A stretch of 64,000 nt of DNA from Azolla caroliniana (GCA_043228905.1 JBHGNT010000006.1:12090001-12154000), one strand, 5' to 3'; shown: positions 31,172 through 41,500, numbered from the stretch's first letter. Numbers and translations: made by a program. The notes: generated from the letters alone by a model not told the origin.

Positions 31172-32040
31172 TGTCGTGCCTTTCGGCTCCGGATCGTTTG
31201 CGTGAGTCGGGTGGGAACCGCCGGGGTTTTGGACTAGGAGGAGGAAGAATTTGAGGCTAATCTAGTTATGAATATGAATAGATTATAAGAAAGAGATATA
31301 GAAACTTGTGAATCCCACAAGTATAATTGTTTTAGTTTATCTAAATCGTAGTAATAAATTGAAATAATTTAGAATAGATTAGAGTAGATTGAGAAAAGAG
31401 ATCAAACCTTGTGAATCCCACAAGTATTACATTAATCAATATTTATGTAAGAATATGAATTTAGATTGAAAGAGATAGATTATCTTAAACTTCGTGAATC
31501 CCACGAGTATATTTTATTGATTGTTGGTGTTTTAGGAAATATATCCAATTTCCCAAATATTTCACACACCTATTACATTGTGCTCCCCATCCTTATGTAG
31601 TGATGGGAGAGACTAAGCATAGCTACATGCTTTTTTTTTCTAATATGTTCATGCACACTAAATGTGCATGTGATGCTTTTCTAATCCTTGCTTTTATTTG
31701 CTAAATATAGTGCTCATGCACGCTAGATGTGCATGAGTCACTTTTTAGTCGCTTGCGTTTTTCTATAAAATATTCACGCACTCTAAAAATACATGATTTA
31801 CCTTTTAATAAAGGTAGGCGCAAATAAAGCACTTATAGTTATTAAATCTATTTATAGAACACTAAAGATAAGGTAGCATAATGGTAAAGTTGAGGTTTGG
31901 CTACGTGGAGGTACAGGGTTCAAATCCTACCCTATGCATGTGATAAATATCTTGATATATTATTTTATTTATTTATATGTAATTAAATCGGTTATATTAT
32001 TTTTTACTTTTTCACGTAGTGTACGAAATACACTACGACA
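31172..32040 (-). repeat. Gypsy-L 3' LTR
   Basis: Contains three spaced inverted repeats CTTGTGAATCCCACAAG (31305-31321, 31408-31424 and a variant at 31490-31507), two CATGCAC-type palindromes (31650-31670, 31713-31737), an A-box-like TAGCATAATGG (31874-31884) and B-box-like GGTTCAAATCC (31917-31927) on the plus strand, and a perfect tip hairpin GTAGTGTA-CGAAA-TACACTAC (32016-32036). Confidence 0.92.
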
Positions 32041-33621
32041 CTCGCCCCCTCCGAACCCGCACATCCTCCGGTATGTGCCGAAGTTGCCGATGCTCGTTGT
32101 CTCCCCTTCATCCTCCGTTTGTCCCGCTATGTCAACTTTGTCTCTCCATTTTGAGTAGACCCATTCTTTCCACCCGAACCATTGTCGCCATCCGATCCAC
32201 CATATTCTTTGTTCATTCTTTGCATTGCCATGAGTGGTTGTCATGGTCCCTTGTGGTACTCTTGAGCATCTCGGTGTGTTGTCTCTCTCTACTCCGCGCT
32301 TGTCTTCCGTAGGTTCTACCCACGCGTTGATGTCGACCTCCGAATACGCGCTCGCTGTTAGGTCCTTGTGCGGCTTTAATGCATGCTTTATTTCTCGATG
32401 TTGCGCATGCGTCGTATTAGGCCGTAGCGCATGCTTCGTATTCCATCGTAGTGCATGCGCCGTATTACCCCGTAGTGCATGCTTATTTTTGCACCGTAGC
32501 GTGTGCTTCTTTTTGCGCCGTAGCGTGTGCTTCTCTTTACGCCGTAGCACGTGCTTCTTTTGGTGCCGTAGTGCGTGCTCCGTATTACATGCTTCTCCCA
32601 TCGTAGACCCGACCTTCGCGTTGTCATGCTTTTGTTTACATCGGAATTTCAGACGGATCATCTTCCATCCGAACCGGCTTCCGACTTTACCTTCCTTGTT
32701 GCCACCTCCCGTCTCTCCGGTCTCACGTTGGTTCTCGGACACAACCGCCGAAGTCTCTAGAATTAGTGGGTAGGAATCCTCGGTATTATCATCTTCCGTT
32801 GTTTCGCCCATAGCCATGTTCTCCTTGGCTATCTCTCCTTCGTATGCATCGGCTTCGACCTTCGTTTCGTTGCCGCCACTTTCCTTATCTTCGGTGTTAT
32901 GTCGACACCCGGGCTCCAGTACCGAAGTCTCCGAAACAATGGTGAAGGAATCCCTTCATTCGTGCTCATTTACTTTGTCTTCCTCGTTGCCCTTCCGGTC
33001 CTCCACTTTTCCACCGACACATTCCGTCTCTCCGGTCTCACGTTGGTGCACGGGCACAGCCGCCGAAGTCTCTGGAACCGGTGTGGGGATACCCTTTCGT
33101 CCTCGATCTTCCTCCTCCTCGTCCTTTGTTGGCCTCGACTTTGGTTCGGTTTTAAGCTCCCCTTCAATGTCGACTTGCGACTTTTCATGCATCTCCGAAC
33201 CCTTCCGCATCAAGCTCTCCTTCGGTGGTAGTCGGTGGCCGCTTTTCACCCACTGTTGACCGCCGTTCGTGGACCATGTCCTCGTCCGCTTCGGTCTTAG
33301 ATAGTCATATGTGTCTCGTATAGCTTCTTCAAAGGACTCCCACATCGGGCTTTGTTGTCGTATCTCGTGGATTCTCTCTTGAAGCTCATCCGTAGCCACC
33401 CGGTTGAAAGATAACACTTGCAATCTTTCTGAGATACCATATCGCAACATCTCCATTTTGTAGTCACGTAGATAGCGTGACACATCCTTTCCATCGAATT
33501 GCCCGTTCTGTTGCACGAGCCGTTGTACTACTATCGTGATCTCCGACATCTCGCGTTGTTCTTGTAGCATTCTCTCGAACATCATCATCATCATGTTCAT
33601 CGCCTCTTGTTGATTCTCCAT
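31969..33621 (-). CDS. Gypsy-L Gag-like protein with octapeptide repeats, one internal TGA
   Basis: From the ATG at 33621: a Met-rich helix (MMMMMFERMLQEQREM), the lineage's Gag N-domain (LVQQNGQFDGKDVSRYLRDYKMEML...RIHEIRQQSPMWESFEEAI), LPPKESLMRKGSE, acidic stretches, two PETSA/LETSA modules with QRETGET, then nine basic octapeptides of the form HALRxxxK (about 32385-32595), and a tail ending inside the 3' LTR. A single in-frame TGA at 32956-32958 divides it; reading continues in the same frame on both sides. CGA to TGA is a common methylation-linked change, so damage is likely, but readthrough is possible. No zinc knuckle is seen. The N-domain and modules match Gypsy-H Gag. Confidence 0.65.
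32041..32078 (-). promoter_or_regulatory. Gypsy-L polypurine tract with upstream hairpin
   Basis: Minus strand GCACAT-ACCGGAGG-ATGTGC (32059-32078) followed by GGGTTCGGAGGGGGCGAG up to the LTR. Same design as in A, H, I and J. Confidence 0.75.
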
Positions 33622-33637
33622 CTCCTTGCCACCCGCC

Positions 33638-33655
33638 TTCACGTCGGGTTCACCA
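33638..33655 (-). other. Gypsy-L primer-binding site (tRNA-Trp type)
   Basis: Minus strand TGGTGAACCCGACGTGAA, four bases inside the right LTR. Confidence 0.75.
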
Positions 33656-33659
33656 ACTG

Positions 33660-34528
33660 TGTCGTGCCTTTCGGCTCCGGATCGTTTGCGTGAGTCGGGT
33701 GGGAACCGCCGGGGTTTTGGACTAGGAGGAGGAAGAATTTGAGGCTAATCTAGTTATGAATATGAATAGATTATAAGAAAGAGATATAGAAACTTGTGAA
33801 TCCCACAAGTATAATTGTTTTAGTTTATCTAAATCGTAGTAATAAATTGAAATAATTTAGAATAGATTAGAGTAGATTGAGAAAAGAGATCAAACCTTGT
33901 GAATCCCACAAGTATTACATTAATCAATATTTATGTAAGAATATGAATTTAGATTGAAAGAGATAGATTATCTTAAACTTCGTGAATCCCACGAGTATAT
34001 TTTATTGATTGTTGGTGTTTTAGGAAATATATCCAATTTCCCAAATATTTCACACACCTATTACATTGTGCTCCCCATCCTTATGTAGTGATGGGAGAGA
34101 CTAAGCATAGCTACATGCTTTTTTTTTCTAATATGTTCATGCACACTAAATGTGCATGTGATGCTTTTCTAATCCTTGCTTTTATTTGCTAAATATAGTG
34201 CTCATGCACGCTAGATGTGCATGAGTCACTTTTTAGTCGCTTGCGTTTTTCTATAAAATATTCACGCACTCTAAAAATACATGATTTACCTTTTAATAAA
34301 GGTAGGCGCAAATAAAGCACTTATAGTTATTAAATCTATTTATAGAACACTAAAGATAAGGTAGCATAATGGTAAAGTTGAGGTTTGGCTATGTGGAGGT
34401 ACAGGGTTCAAATCCTACCCTATGCATGTGATAAATATCTTGATATATTATTTTATTTATTTATATGTAATTAAATCGGTTATATTATTTTTTACTTTTT
34501 CACGTAGTGTACGAAATACACTACGACA
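33660..34528 (-). repeat. Gypsy-L 5' LTR
   Basis: 869 bp. All palindromes and the tRNA-like boxes are repeated here at +2488 (A-box 34362-34372, B-box 34405-34415). Confidence 0.92.
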
Positions 34529-34532
34529 ACGT

Positions 34533-36712
34533 GTCTTCCCACACTTGCTCCCGAGATGATGGCAGTCGGGCCCAAGTGCCCACATGAGTCCCAAGAGGAG
34601 GAAGGAAGTGGCGTGAGACCGAGAATCACCGGCGAGACGATATGGGGAAGGAACGGACAAGAGCCCTCGGGACTGGTTCTGGAGAACTCGGCATTCAGGC
34701 CCTTACGGCCATGTGAGACCGAGGAGATGGATGACGGTATTGAGGAGTCCTGGCACGATGCCAACGAAGAAGAATCGGAAATGGCCCACGAAAAGGTCGA
34801 CAAAGAGATCAAGAAATGACCCGATCGGGGACCGAACCGAGCGGCACTCCGATTCGGTTGGAGCGTGATCCGATCGTGGATTGTTCGATCGGGGCTAGAA
34901 TCGACATGAGGGTGCCGATACGGAAGAGGGTGCGGAACGAGCCGCCCTCTTTTACATGGGGAGAAAGACCAGTCGGGCAAAGGTCGGGAATCGAAAGGAA
35001 GGTGATCAGGGGATCAAAACAAGTCCGGCAAGATCGGCATCGGAGCTGAAACTCCGGACATTGGAGAATCAAGCCCAGGTAGGCTTGATTGATCACAGAG
35101 CGGATGCTTTCCACTGACACCACTAAAAGGGTCAGTGGCTTGAATGAGTCGTCCAGGGTCGTTACGAAATCGGTGTCCCACATCTTGTCCCACATCGACG
35201 ACGAATCCGGTAAAAGTACAAGGGACGAAGCGGAGAGCGAGGACCGGTCCTATGGGTCACCTCACACCGAGCTAGAGACTTCGGCGGTCGGCAATAGATC
35301 TGACATAAGACCAAGATACTAACAGTGGCAGCAGGAGAATGGGGTCCAGCAATGCTGAGTGACGGTCAAACCCGAACGAGAACCGGGCAGAGCAGACTTC
35401 CAGATAACCGATCCGGAAGGGAGGAAGAAGCAAGCCTATCGAGAGGCCGGGAACACGGTACATCGGTACCACGAGGGAGGGTGTGGAGCAAGCCACCCTC
35501 TCAATATGCGGAGAAGGACGACCCGGGAAAGGGTCGGGAAGACAAATCGCGGCCCAAGAAGGATTCTTCACACTGGATCTAGAGACTTCGGCGGTTAGCA
35601 TCGGATCCGATATAAGACCAAGAGACTGATGGTGGCGGCGAGGGGACGAGGGAAAAGGGGAAGAGAGGATGGGCATTCCTATGGGATCCTCACACCAATC
35701 TAGAGACACCGGCAGTTTGAGCCGACATGGCAATGTGAGACCGACTGAGAAGGATGGTGGCAGCAGGAAACGAGAACCGGTGATGCGGGAAGAGGGATGG
35801 GCAATCCTACGGCGATCCTTACACCGATCCGGAGACACCGGCAGTTCAAGCCAACATGGCAATGTGAGACCGAGTGAGAAAGACAGTGGCGGCACGTGAA
35901 CGGGATCAAGCAAAAGGAGTGCCAAGGAGGTATGAGGTCGGCGAGGCGGCAACAAACCAAATCTGGACCTTCTGGCAAGGTCAATGGGAGGAGGAAAGCG
36001 TTCCTATCAGATCCTCACATTGATCTAGAGACACCGGCAATTCAAGCTGACATGGCAACATGAGACCGAGTGAGAAGGATGGTGGCAGCAGGAAACGGGA
36101 ACCGGCGATCCAGGAAGAGCAGACCGGGAGCCGGCAAGGCCGGAGTTGATGCGGGCCGAACCCTTACCGACCGGTTACGGTTTCGGAAGGAAGCCGGTGA
36201 GGGGTAAGCATGGGGCGGAACAAGAGACGTGTGAGTGGCCATTGAGGGCCGAAGCAAGCACGAGTACGAGACGGTGTTCGGCACAGGCAGTGCCGAACAA
36301 GGAAGCTGGAGGAAGCCATGCGGCACAGTGACCATAGAAGGAACAAGGAGTGTGTATTGGGGTCACCTAAGGACCGAGGAACGAATGCGCATTCAAGGAA
36401 CGATAACGGCACAAGGGAAGAACCTATGGAGATGGAACACATGTGGTACACGAGGAGCGGCATCCGGCGAGCAATCGAAGTAACCGGGGATCTATCCAGA
36501 AGACATGCTCGACGAGCGAAGGAAGAGAGACCGGATCGGCAATGGTGTTCGGAAGGGCCGGTCAAAGAAGAAGGTGTGCGCGGCGGACGTGGTGGATCGG
36601 ATGGAGCCGATGGGTCGGGGCCGGCAAGGAACCGGAAGAACGGTTGTGTGCCGGGAAGGTGAAGGATCCGGTTAATCACCGTTGCCGAAATCTCTCACCC
36701 TTTCCTTTCTTG
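34533..36712 (+). other. Gypsy-J accessory region, degenerate repeated modules
   Basis: Non-coding in its present state. It has at least four copies of a module near 35270, 35585, 35700, 35830 and 36015 reading like 'gagacaccggcagttcaagc' then 'aatgtgagaccgagtgagaa', which in frame resembles the LETSAV...RPR modules of H Gag. The part at 36230-36440 ('ggggtcacctaaggaccgag', 'gaacgaatgcgcattcaagg') matches the 540-bp tandem units of H at 44930-45860. No pol domain was found. Confidence 0.6.
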
Positions 36713-36749
36713 GCACATACCGGTGGATGTGTGGTTTGGTGGGGGTGGA
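36713..36749 (+). promoter_or_regulatory. Gypsy-J polypurine tract with upstream hairpin
   Basis: GCACAT-ACCGGTGG-ATGTGT (one G-U closing pair) followed by GGTTTGGTGGGGGTGGA and the 3' LTR edge. Confidence 0.75.
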
Positions 36750-37270
36750 TGTCGTGAAGATTTCCGGCTATAGTGTGAAACTGGGGTGGAATAGGGCAAG
36801 TCGGTGGTGTGCAACATGTGCACATGTATAGTAGGAAAACGGTGTATAGAATAAGGGGGGAGTATTGATCCCACATTGTAACGTTCCTCCCTCCTTGGGC
36901 TATAAAAGGAAGGGAGGGGTCTCTTGTATGGGGTTGCCCATTTTGAGTCGAAAGGGTATACATTTTGTAGAGGGTCATTTTATTTCTAGGGTTAGTTCTT
37001 CTTGTTCTTCTTCTCCTTCTTGGGAAGTTGGGCGCAACAACCATGGCGGCAAAGCTCTATTAGGGTTAACTTCTTTTCTTCTGAACGTAGCCCGGCTCAA
37101 AGCCGGGGGGTTGTACCTTTTCCCTTTGTAATATATACACTTACATCTGTTTGTGCATATTGGTGTTTCTGGTGGTGTTGGGTGTATAGCCCTTTTCGTT
37201 TCTTGTGCATAAGAGTCGGCGTCGCGCGCATACACTCTCTCTCTCTCTCTCTCGTGTTCGGTTGCCTCCA
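36750..37270 (+). repeat. Gypsy-J 3' LTR, truncated
   Basis: TGTCGTGAAG, matching the 5' LTR until 'gttcggttgcctcc', where Copia-D gag sequence begins. About 100 bp of U5 and the TSD are lost. Confidence 0.88.
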
Positions 37271-38540
37271 TTCAACTCCTGACGAAGTTGGAGCTTGCGA
37301 GTAGCCGTATTGGCTGCAAAGATCTTCTCGAGATTGCCCCACGCTTCTTTCGGCATTTTCGCCTCTCGAATATAGCCAAGCATGTGATCATGTACGCATG
37401 ATGCAAGGCAATAAAACACAAGGCTTGCGGCCTACTCACACGCTCGGTAGTCAACGTGTGTCGTGTTGGGTTGTGTTTCGTGAGCTCCTTCAATATAGCT
37501 CCAGTATCCTTGTCCGCCTCTCGAATATAGCCAAGCATGTGATCATGTACGCATGATGCAAGGCAATAAAACACAAGGCTTGCGGCCTACTCACACGCTC
37601 GGTAGTCAACGTGTGTCGTGTTGGGTTGTGTTTCGTGAGCTCCTTCAATATAGCTCCAGTATCCTTGTCCGTCTCTCGAATATAGCCAAGCATGTGATCA
37701 TGTACGCATGATGCAAGGCAATAAAACACAAGGCTTGCGGCCTACTCACACGCTCGGTAGTCAACGTGTGTCGTGTTGGGTTGTGTTTCGTGAGCTCCTT
37801 CAATATAGCTCCAGTATCCTTGTCCGCCTCTCGAATATAGCCAAGCATGTGATCATGTACGCATGATGCAAGGCAATAAAACACAAGGCTTGCGGCCTAC
37901 TCACACTCTCGGTAGTCAACGTGTGTCGTGTTGGGTTGTGTTTCGTGAGCTCCTTCAATATAGCTCCAGTATCCTTGTCCGCCTCTCGAATATAGCCAAG
38001 CATGTGATCATGTACGCATGATGCAAGGCAATAAAACACAAGGCTTGCGGCCTACTCACACGCTCGGTAGTCAACGTGTGTCGTGTTGGGTTGTGTTTCG
38101 TGAGCTCCTTCAATATAGCTCCAGTATCCTTGTCCGCCTCTCGAATATAGCCAAGCATGTGATCATGTACGCATGATGCAAAGCAATAAAACACAAGGCT
38201 TGCGGCCTACTCACACTCTCGGTAGTCAACGTGTGTCGTGTTGGGTTGTGTTTCGTGAGCTCCTTCAATATAGCTCCAGTATCCTTGTCCGCCTCTCGAA
38301 TATAGCCAAGCATGTGATCATGTACGCATGATGCAAGGCAATAAAACACAAGGCTTGCGGCCTACTCACACGCTCGGTAGTCAACGTGTGTCGTGTTGGG
38401 TTGTGTTTCGTGAGCTCCTTCAATATAGCTCCAGTATACTTGTCCGACACTGTATTGATGCATCTTGTACTCCCAAGATACGAAGGTTGTCCTGTCGAGC
38501 TTCTACGTAGGAAGAGCGCTTCCCATTTGAGTATTCATGG
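37271..38540 (-). pseudogene. Copia-D Gag with expanded 155-bp repeats
   Basis: On the minus strand from about 38535: MNTQMGSALPT, stop, KLDRTTFVSWEYKMHQYSVGQVYWSYIEGAH, closely parallel to Copia-C Gag. The next segment, THVDYRACE-stop-AASLVFYCLASCVHDHMLGYIREA, is repeated in tandem, and the last copy continues into MPKEAWGNLEKIFAANTATRKLQLRQEL at 37272-37330. A 155-bp unit is not a multiple of three, so each copy shifts frame. The rest of Gag is missing at the Gypsy-J junction. Confidence 0.85.
37345..38445 (-). repeat. 155-bp tandem array inside Copia-D gag, about seven units
   Basis: Near-identical units repeat at exactly 155 bp (for example starts at 37490, 37645, 37800, 37955, 38110 and 38265). 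Units differ by one or two bases ('cgctcgg' or 'ctctcgg', 'aaggc' or 'aaagc'). The unit encodes one copy of the Gag region from GYWSY to YIREA, so the array arose by local duplication of coding sequence. Confidence 0.93.
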
Positions 38541-38643
38541 TGATTTCTTCTCTATTTCTTCAGTCTGTGCGAACGTTGTGCAATGATTAGCTGGCTCTCA
38601 TGAACGCGCTTCTTCGGTCTGGGCTTCGATCAAGCGACCACAT

Positions 38644-38655
38644 GCTCTGATACCA
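38644..38655 (-). other. Copia-D primer-binding site (initiator tRNA-Met)
   Basis: Minus strand TGGTATCAGAGC directly next to the LTR. Confidence 0.95.
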
Positions 38656-38719
38656 TGTAAAGAAAGGAGAGTGATTGTATGCAACGGAAGGACTGTATGT
38701 GTGTGTGCGTATGCAACAA

Positions 38720-38769
<50 letters not shown>

Positions 38770-38944
38770 CTTAAACAAGAAGACTGTATATTATCATCCA
38801 ACAGTAACAAAGTTACAAAAAGTTGGTTTAAATACCAAGTAGACTAGGGCAAGGGACCTTTCTACTATTTATAAAACTAGCATGTTATGTCCATGAGCTA
38901 GTGTGAAACCTATTTCTATGGGAAGTTGTTTTCGATTCTCAACA
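38656..38944 (-). repeat. Copia-D 5' LTR
   Basis: 289 bp, partner of 23901-24197. (GA)n at 38727-38766. The 20-bp edge duplication seen in the other copy is absent here. Confidence 0.9.
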
Positions 38945-40475
38945 CTTTGCAATTCCTAAGATCTCCCATAGTGTGAACTCAATTTGGCTATCCAGGATCC
39001 TTTCTTCCATCACACGCTTAAGGTTGGTGAATTGCTCTATCTTCGAACGTAGTCTGAACGTCGGTCCAATTCTTTCCTTCCCTCTTTCAGTTATCGTTTG
39101 GGGCGGTGATGATTCCTCCCTTCTTCGAACAACTTCTCTTGTGTCATGTTTCTTTGAAGAGTTTGATTGGTCATCTGGTCTTTTTGGTTTTTCTTCAACT
39201 AGGACATCGTAATTTTGACACATGGCCCCAACAAAGCTAGACTTCTCTTCCACAGGGTCCTCCCATCTCATCATTGCTTGGACTCTTTGTTCCGCTTTGA
39301 AGGCTTCGTTCATGCAAAGCTTCCCTTTTCTGACATGATTCGATCTGATCAGCCAAAATTCTACTGCTTGAGACTCTTGGGCCCTCGTCTCGTGTCCAAC
39401 TCGAATTCCAGCGGATGAGGAATAGTAAACACTATTCACTTTGTTTTCTTCCATTTTCTCCATCAACTTCTTCATACCTCCTCAACCAAAGTTGGTGTTG
39501 AGAGGACGTTGCATCACCGGAGTGAATCAGATTATTGGAGAGATAAAGGATATCTCGTCGGAGGGCATTTTGGAATTCTGAGCAATCTCTCTACTAGTGT
39601 TCCAAAGAGTCACACCAAATACACTTGTGGGGAAAATCCAGGCGACGACCCAGAAAAATTTGAGTTTCTTCCTTTCTAATTTGAGAAATTCTCATCTCTC
39701 GAAGCATATCTACAAGTTCATCCATTGTGGCTCCCTTTGTGGGCTGAGCCACTTCGTCATCCCTCCGTCTTTGGGCTTGTGGTTCTTGTCTTGCGTTATG
39801 AGTTTGTCGGTTGATATGAGCTGCAACACACGATCTTGTCTCGTTGTCTCATTGTTGATGCTTAGCAAAACGTCCACATGCCCTCTTCACTGCTACCCAA
39901 TCAGAAATGAGGCCTTCATCATTTTCTAGTAGTAGTCCAAGATCTCTTCGATCTTTCACATGTACTGATTTGACAAATAGGAGCACCTTGCTGGAATCGA
40001 GAATTGTTTTGTCAAGTGTAGGCAGACGATCAAATCTTTGCTCGAATTCGTGGAGCGTCGCACTCGCACTCAACTCTTTGCTAGTAGACTCCACCCAGTC
40101 CATTAAGTCCTTCGTCATTCGAGATGAGTCACCAAACCCATATTCTTCAAGTAAACTTCATTCGAAAGATGACCATTCTGGATTGGCCTCTTGTAGCTTT
40201 AGGACCCGGGAGTAAAGACTTGAAGTTACATTCCTTGAGAAGCTTGCCACTTGGCTTTCCATAGACATACCCTTTTCTACATTTCTATTTTGTAAGCTTC
40301 AAGCTATCGTGTCACATCTTTACCGTGAAAGCATAAGTTGGCATCCAAGATCCTATCGATGGCAATGTCAAGGCCTGCGACATTGTCTCTCTCCTGAAGC
40401 ATTTGGTCCATCATCCTCACCATGGCTTGTGCTAGACTATCATTAGAGTCTCTAGCACTTGAAGTTCCAGCCATC
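38945..40475 (-). pseudogene. Gypsy-A Gag N-terminal and middle part
   Basis: Starts at a minus-strand ATG (40475; MAGTSSARDSND) with a helical N-domain, then decayed sequence, then LMDWVESTSKELSASATLHEFEQRFDRLPTLDKTILDSSKVLLFVKSVHVKDRRDLG (40118-39849), a lost zinc-knuckle region, and VNSVYYSSSAGIRVG...RVQAMMRWEDPVEEKSSFVGAMCQNYDVLVEEK with TFRLRSKIEQFTNLKRVMEERILDSQIE (39475-38939). It follows Gypsy-I Gag-Pro closely. The frame is cut at LGIAK by Copia-D and resumes at 23900. Stops lie in the first 300 bases and near 39840. Confidence 0.82.
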
Positions 40476-40489
40476 CTCCCTTGCCGTTA

Positions 40490-40507
40490 TTCACGTCGGG
40501 TTCGTCA
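40490..40507 (-). other. Gypsy-A primer-binding site (tRNA-Trp type, two changes)
   Basis: Minus strand TGACGAACCCGACGTGAA, against TGGTGAACCCGACGTGAA in the other members. Confidence 0.7.
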
Positions 40508-40513
40508 AATCTA

Positions 40514-41500
40514 TGTCGCGGAAATCTGCGCTAGCGGGTCAGTCGAACGGGACCACCGGGGTCTGTGACCAAGGAGGATGAATCAAGTGACTTGTGCTTG
40601 TAAGGAATCGGTCGTTTAGGTTTACAATCGGATCGTTCTTGTTGTCAAAGACGCTTCTCTGGGTTGACCGAGAGAAGAGAGAGAGAGAGAGAAAATATTT
40701 ACTACACCACAAAGATGTCACGAAGCACATGACACATGTGCCAAACGTCGCAATGTGCATGTTACATGTGCGCAGACAAGCACCGGCTTCTATCCACAAG
40801 TGGTGATGGAGGATCGAAGGGATCGTACAAGACAATGAAGCCGGACCGTTAGTGTTTTGACCCGGACGGACTAGCGCAAGCAAGAAAGTATTAAAGGTAG
40901 ATAGGTAAATAGATAGATACGAGCAAGAATTCTAATTCCTGTTTTAAACCTTTAATCTCAAAATTGAGAGACAAGATACATTGCCAATGAGACAACTAAG
41001 CTTTCATTATTATCTTATTAATTCGATACATCGCTTGATTTCCTTTCCCTTCCTTTTCTTCTCATATAGATGGCCCCATGCATATGATGCATGTCAGGGT
41101 GTAAGACATGCATACAATGCATGCGATGCATGATTGACATTTGGCGCCCATGCATGATGAGCATGTCCCTCATTCAAGCATGTACGAGCAGTTACATGTG
41201 AAAAGTACAACGAAGAAAATAAACTTTTAAGAAAACAACCTAGCCTTAATGGTATGTCAATTGCCTATTATCTTGGAGGTGTAAGGTTCAAAACCTTACT
41301 TGAAGCTCATTGTATGCTAGTAGCCTTAGGCTTATTTTTATGTTTTCTATAATGACCACCTAAACACACATCACACGTGCACATTAACGTGCTAATATAC
41401 ATGTGTAGCCATCACTCCTTTCATACGTGTGCATATTGTACCTTCTCAATTTTCCTCGTTCCACGCGATTTTCACACTATTGTCGAAAATCTTCATGACA
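40514..41500 (-). repeat. Gypsy-A 5' LTR
   Basis: 987 bp, TGTCGCGG to ATGACA. About 80 bp longer than the 3' copy, with extra 'catgcatgcgatgcatg'-type sequence near 41085-41160 and a tRNA-like stretch (B-box-like AGGTTCAAAACC near 41291). (GA)n at 40676-40693. Confidence 0.85.

Larger units (their letters stand above)
31172..34528 (-). mobile_element. Gypsy-L, very young gag-only element
   Basis: Two LTRs of exactly 869 bp (31172-32040 and 33660-34528) look identical by eye apart from one substitution (c at ~31902, t at ~34390). TSD ACGT (31168-31171 and 34529-34532). Minus orientation: primer site at 33638-33655 next to the right LTR, hairpin and polypurine tract at 32041-32078 next to the left. 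The 1.6-kb interior encodes one Gag-like ORF with a single in-frame TGA and no protease, RT or integrase. It is non-autonomous and recently mobile, so a source of enzymes existed recently. Confidence 0.92.
29452..37270 (+). mobile_element. Gypsy-J, gag-only member of the tRNA-Trp gypsy lineage
   Basis: 5' LTR 29452-30071, primer site 30076-30093, Gag-like sequence, a long repetitive accessory part, hairpin plus polypurine tract (36713-36749) and a 3' LTR cut at about 37270. Without Gypsy-L the interior is about 3.3 kb and shows no protease, RT or integrase, so it depended on a relative such as H. The four bases before it are GCGG, which fits the CG-centred 4-bp pattern of this lineage; the right flank is lost, so the duplication cannot be confirmed. 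Confidence 0.85.
23901..38944 (-). mobile_element. Copia-D, minus-strand copia element in Gypsy-A
   Basis: LTRs at 23901-24197 and 38656-38944 have TGTAAAG and CTCAACA edges on the plus strand. The initiator-Met primer site (38644-38655) abuts the right LTR, so it reads leftward. Flanks are CTTTC (23896-23900) and CTTTG (38945-38949), a duplication with one mismatch that splits the codons GIA-KKEFHD of Gypsy-A. Gag is at 37271-38540; integrase, RT and RNase H are at 24345-27766. The gag end and protease were lost where Gypsy-J and an older LTR-like sequence now lie. A solo LTR is inserted in the integrase. Confidence 0.9.
2372..41500 (-). mobile_element. Gypsy-A, Ty3/gypsy element nested in Copia-B
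   Basis: LTRs at 2372-3278 and 40514-41500 start TGTCGCGGAAATC on the plus strand and end GACA. The flanking 4-bp duplication is ACGG (2368-2371 and 41501-41504). The element reads on the minus strand: 5' LTR, tRNA-Trp-type primer site (40490-40507), gag, gag-pro end, pol, then integrase C-terminus at 3348. Its body is split into 38945-40475, 23285-23900, 15890-17592 and 3316-3998 by Copia-D, Copia-C and a chromovirus/LINE composite. A segment from RNase H to the integrase core is missing between 15890 and 3998. Many stops make it a non-functional relative of Gypsy-H and Gypsy-I. Confidence 0.9.

Noticed and set aside
31874-31927. A tRNA gene in the Gypsy-L LTR
   Set aside because: A and B boxes are present but acceptor and T stems do not pair and no anticodon arm is convincing; kept only as a tRNA-like feature.
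34556-36757. Host genes in the GC-rich region between Gypsy-L and the J 3' LTR
   Set aside because: Frames are short, on both strands, and consist of degenerate modules shared with Gypsy-H gag; the region is bounded by J ends.
28480-38445. CRISPR-like direct repeats
   Set aside because: Units are contiguous 105-bp or 155-bp tandem copies with no unique spacers, in a plant nuclear context.
37272-38450. Six identical 79-residue ORFs as a gene family
   Set aside because: They are frame-shifted fragments of copia Gag from the 155-bp tandem array, on the Copia-D sense strand but with a stop per unit.
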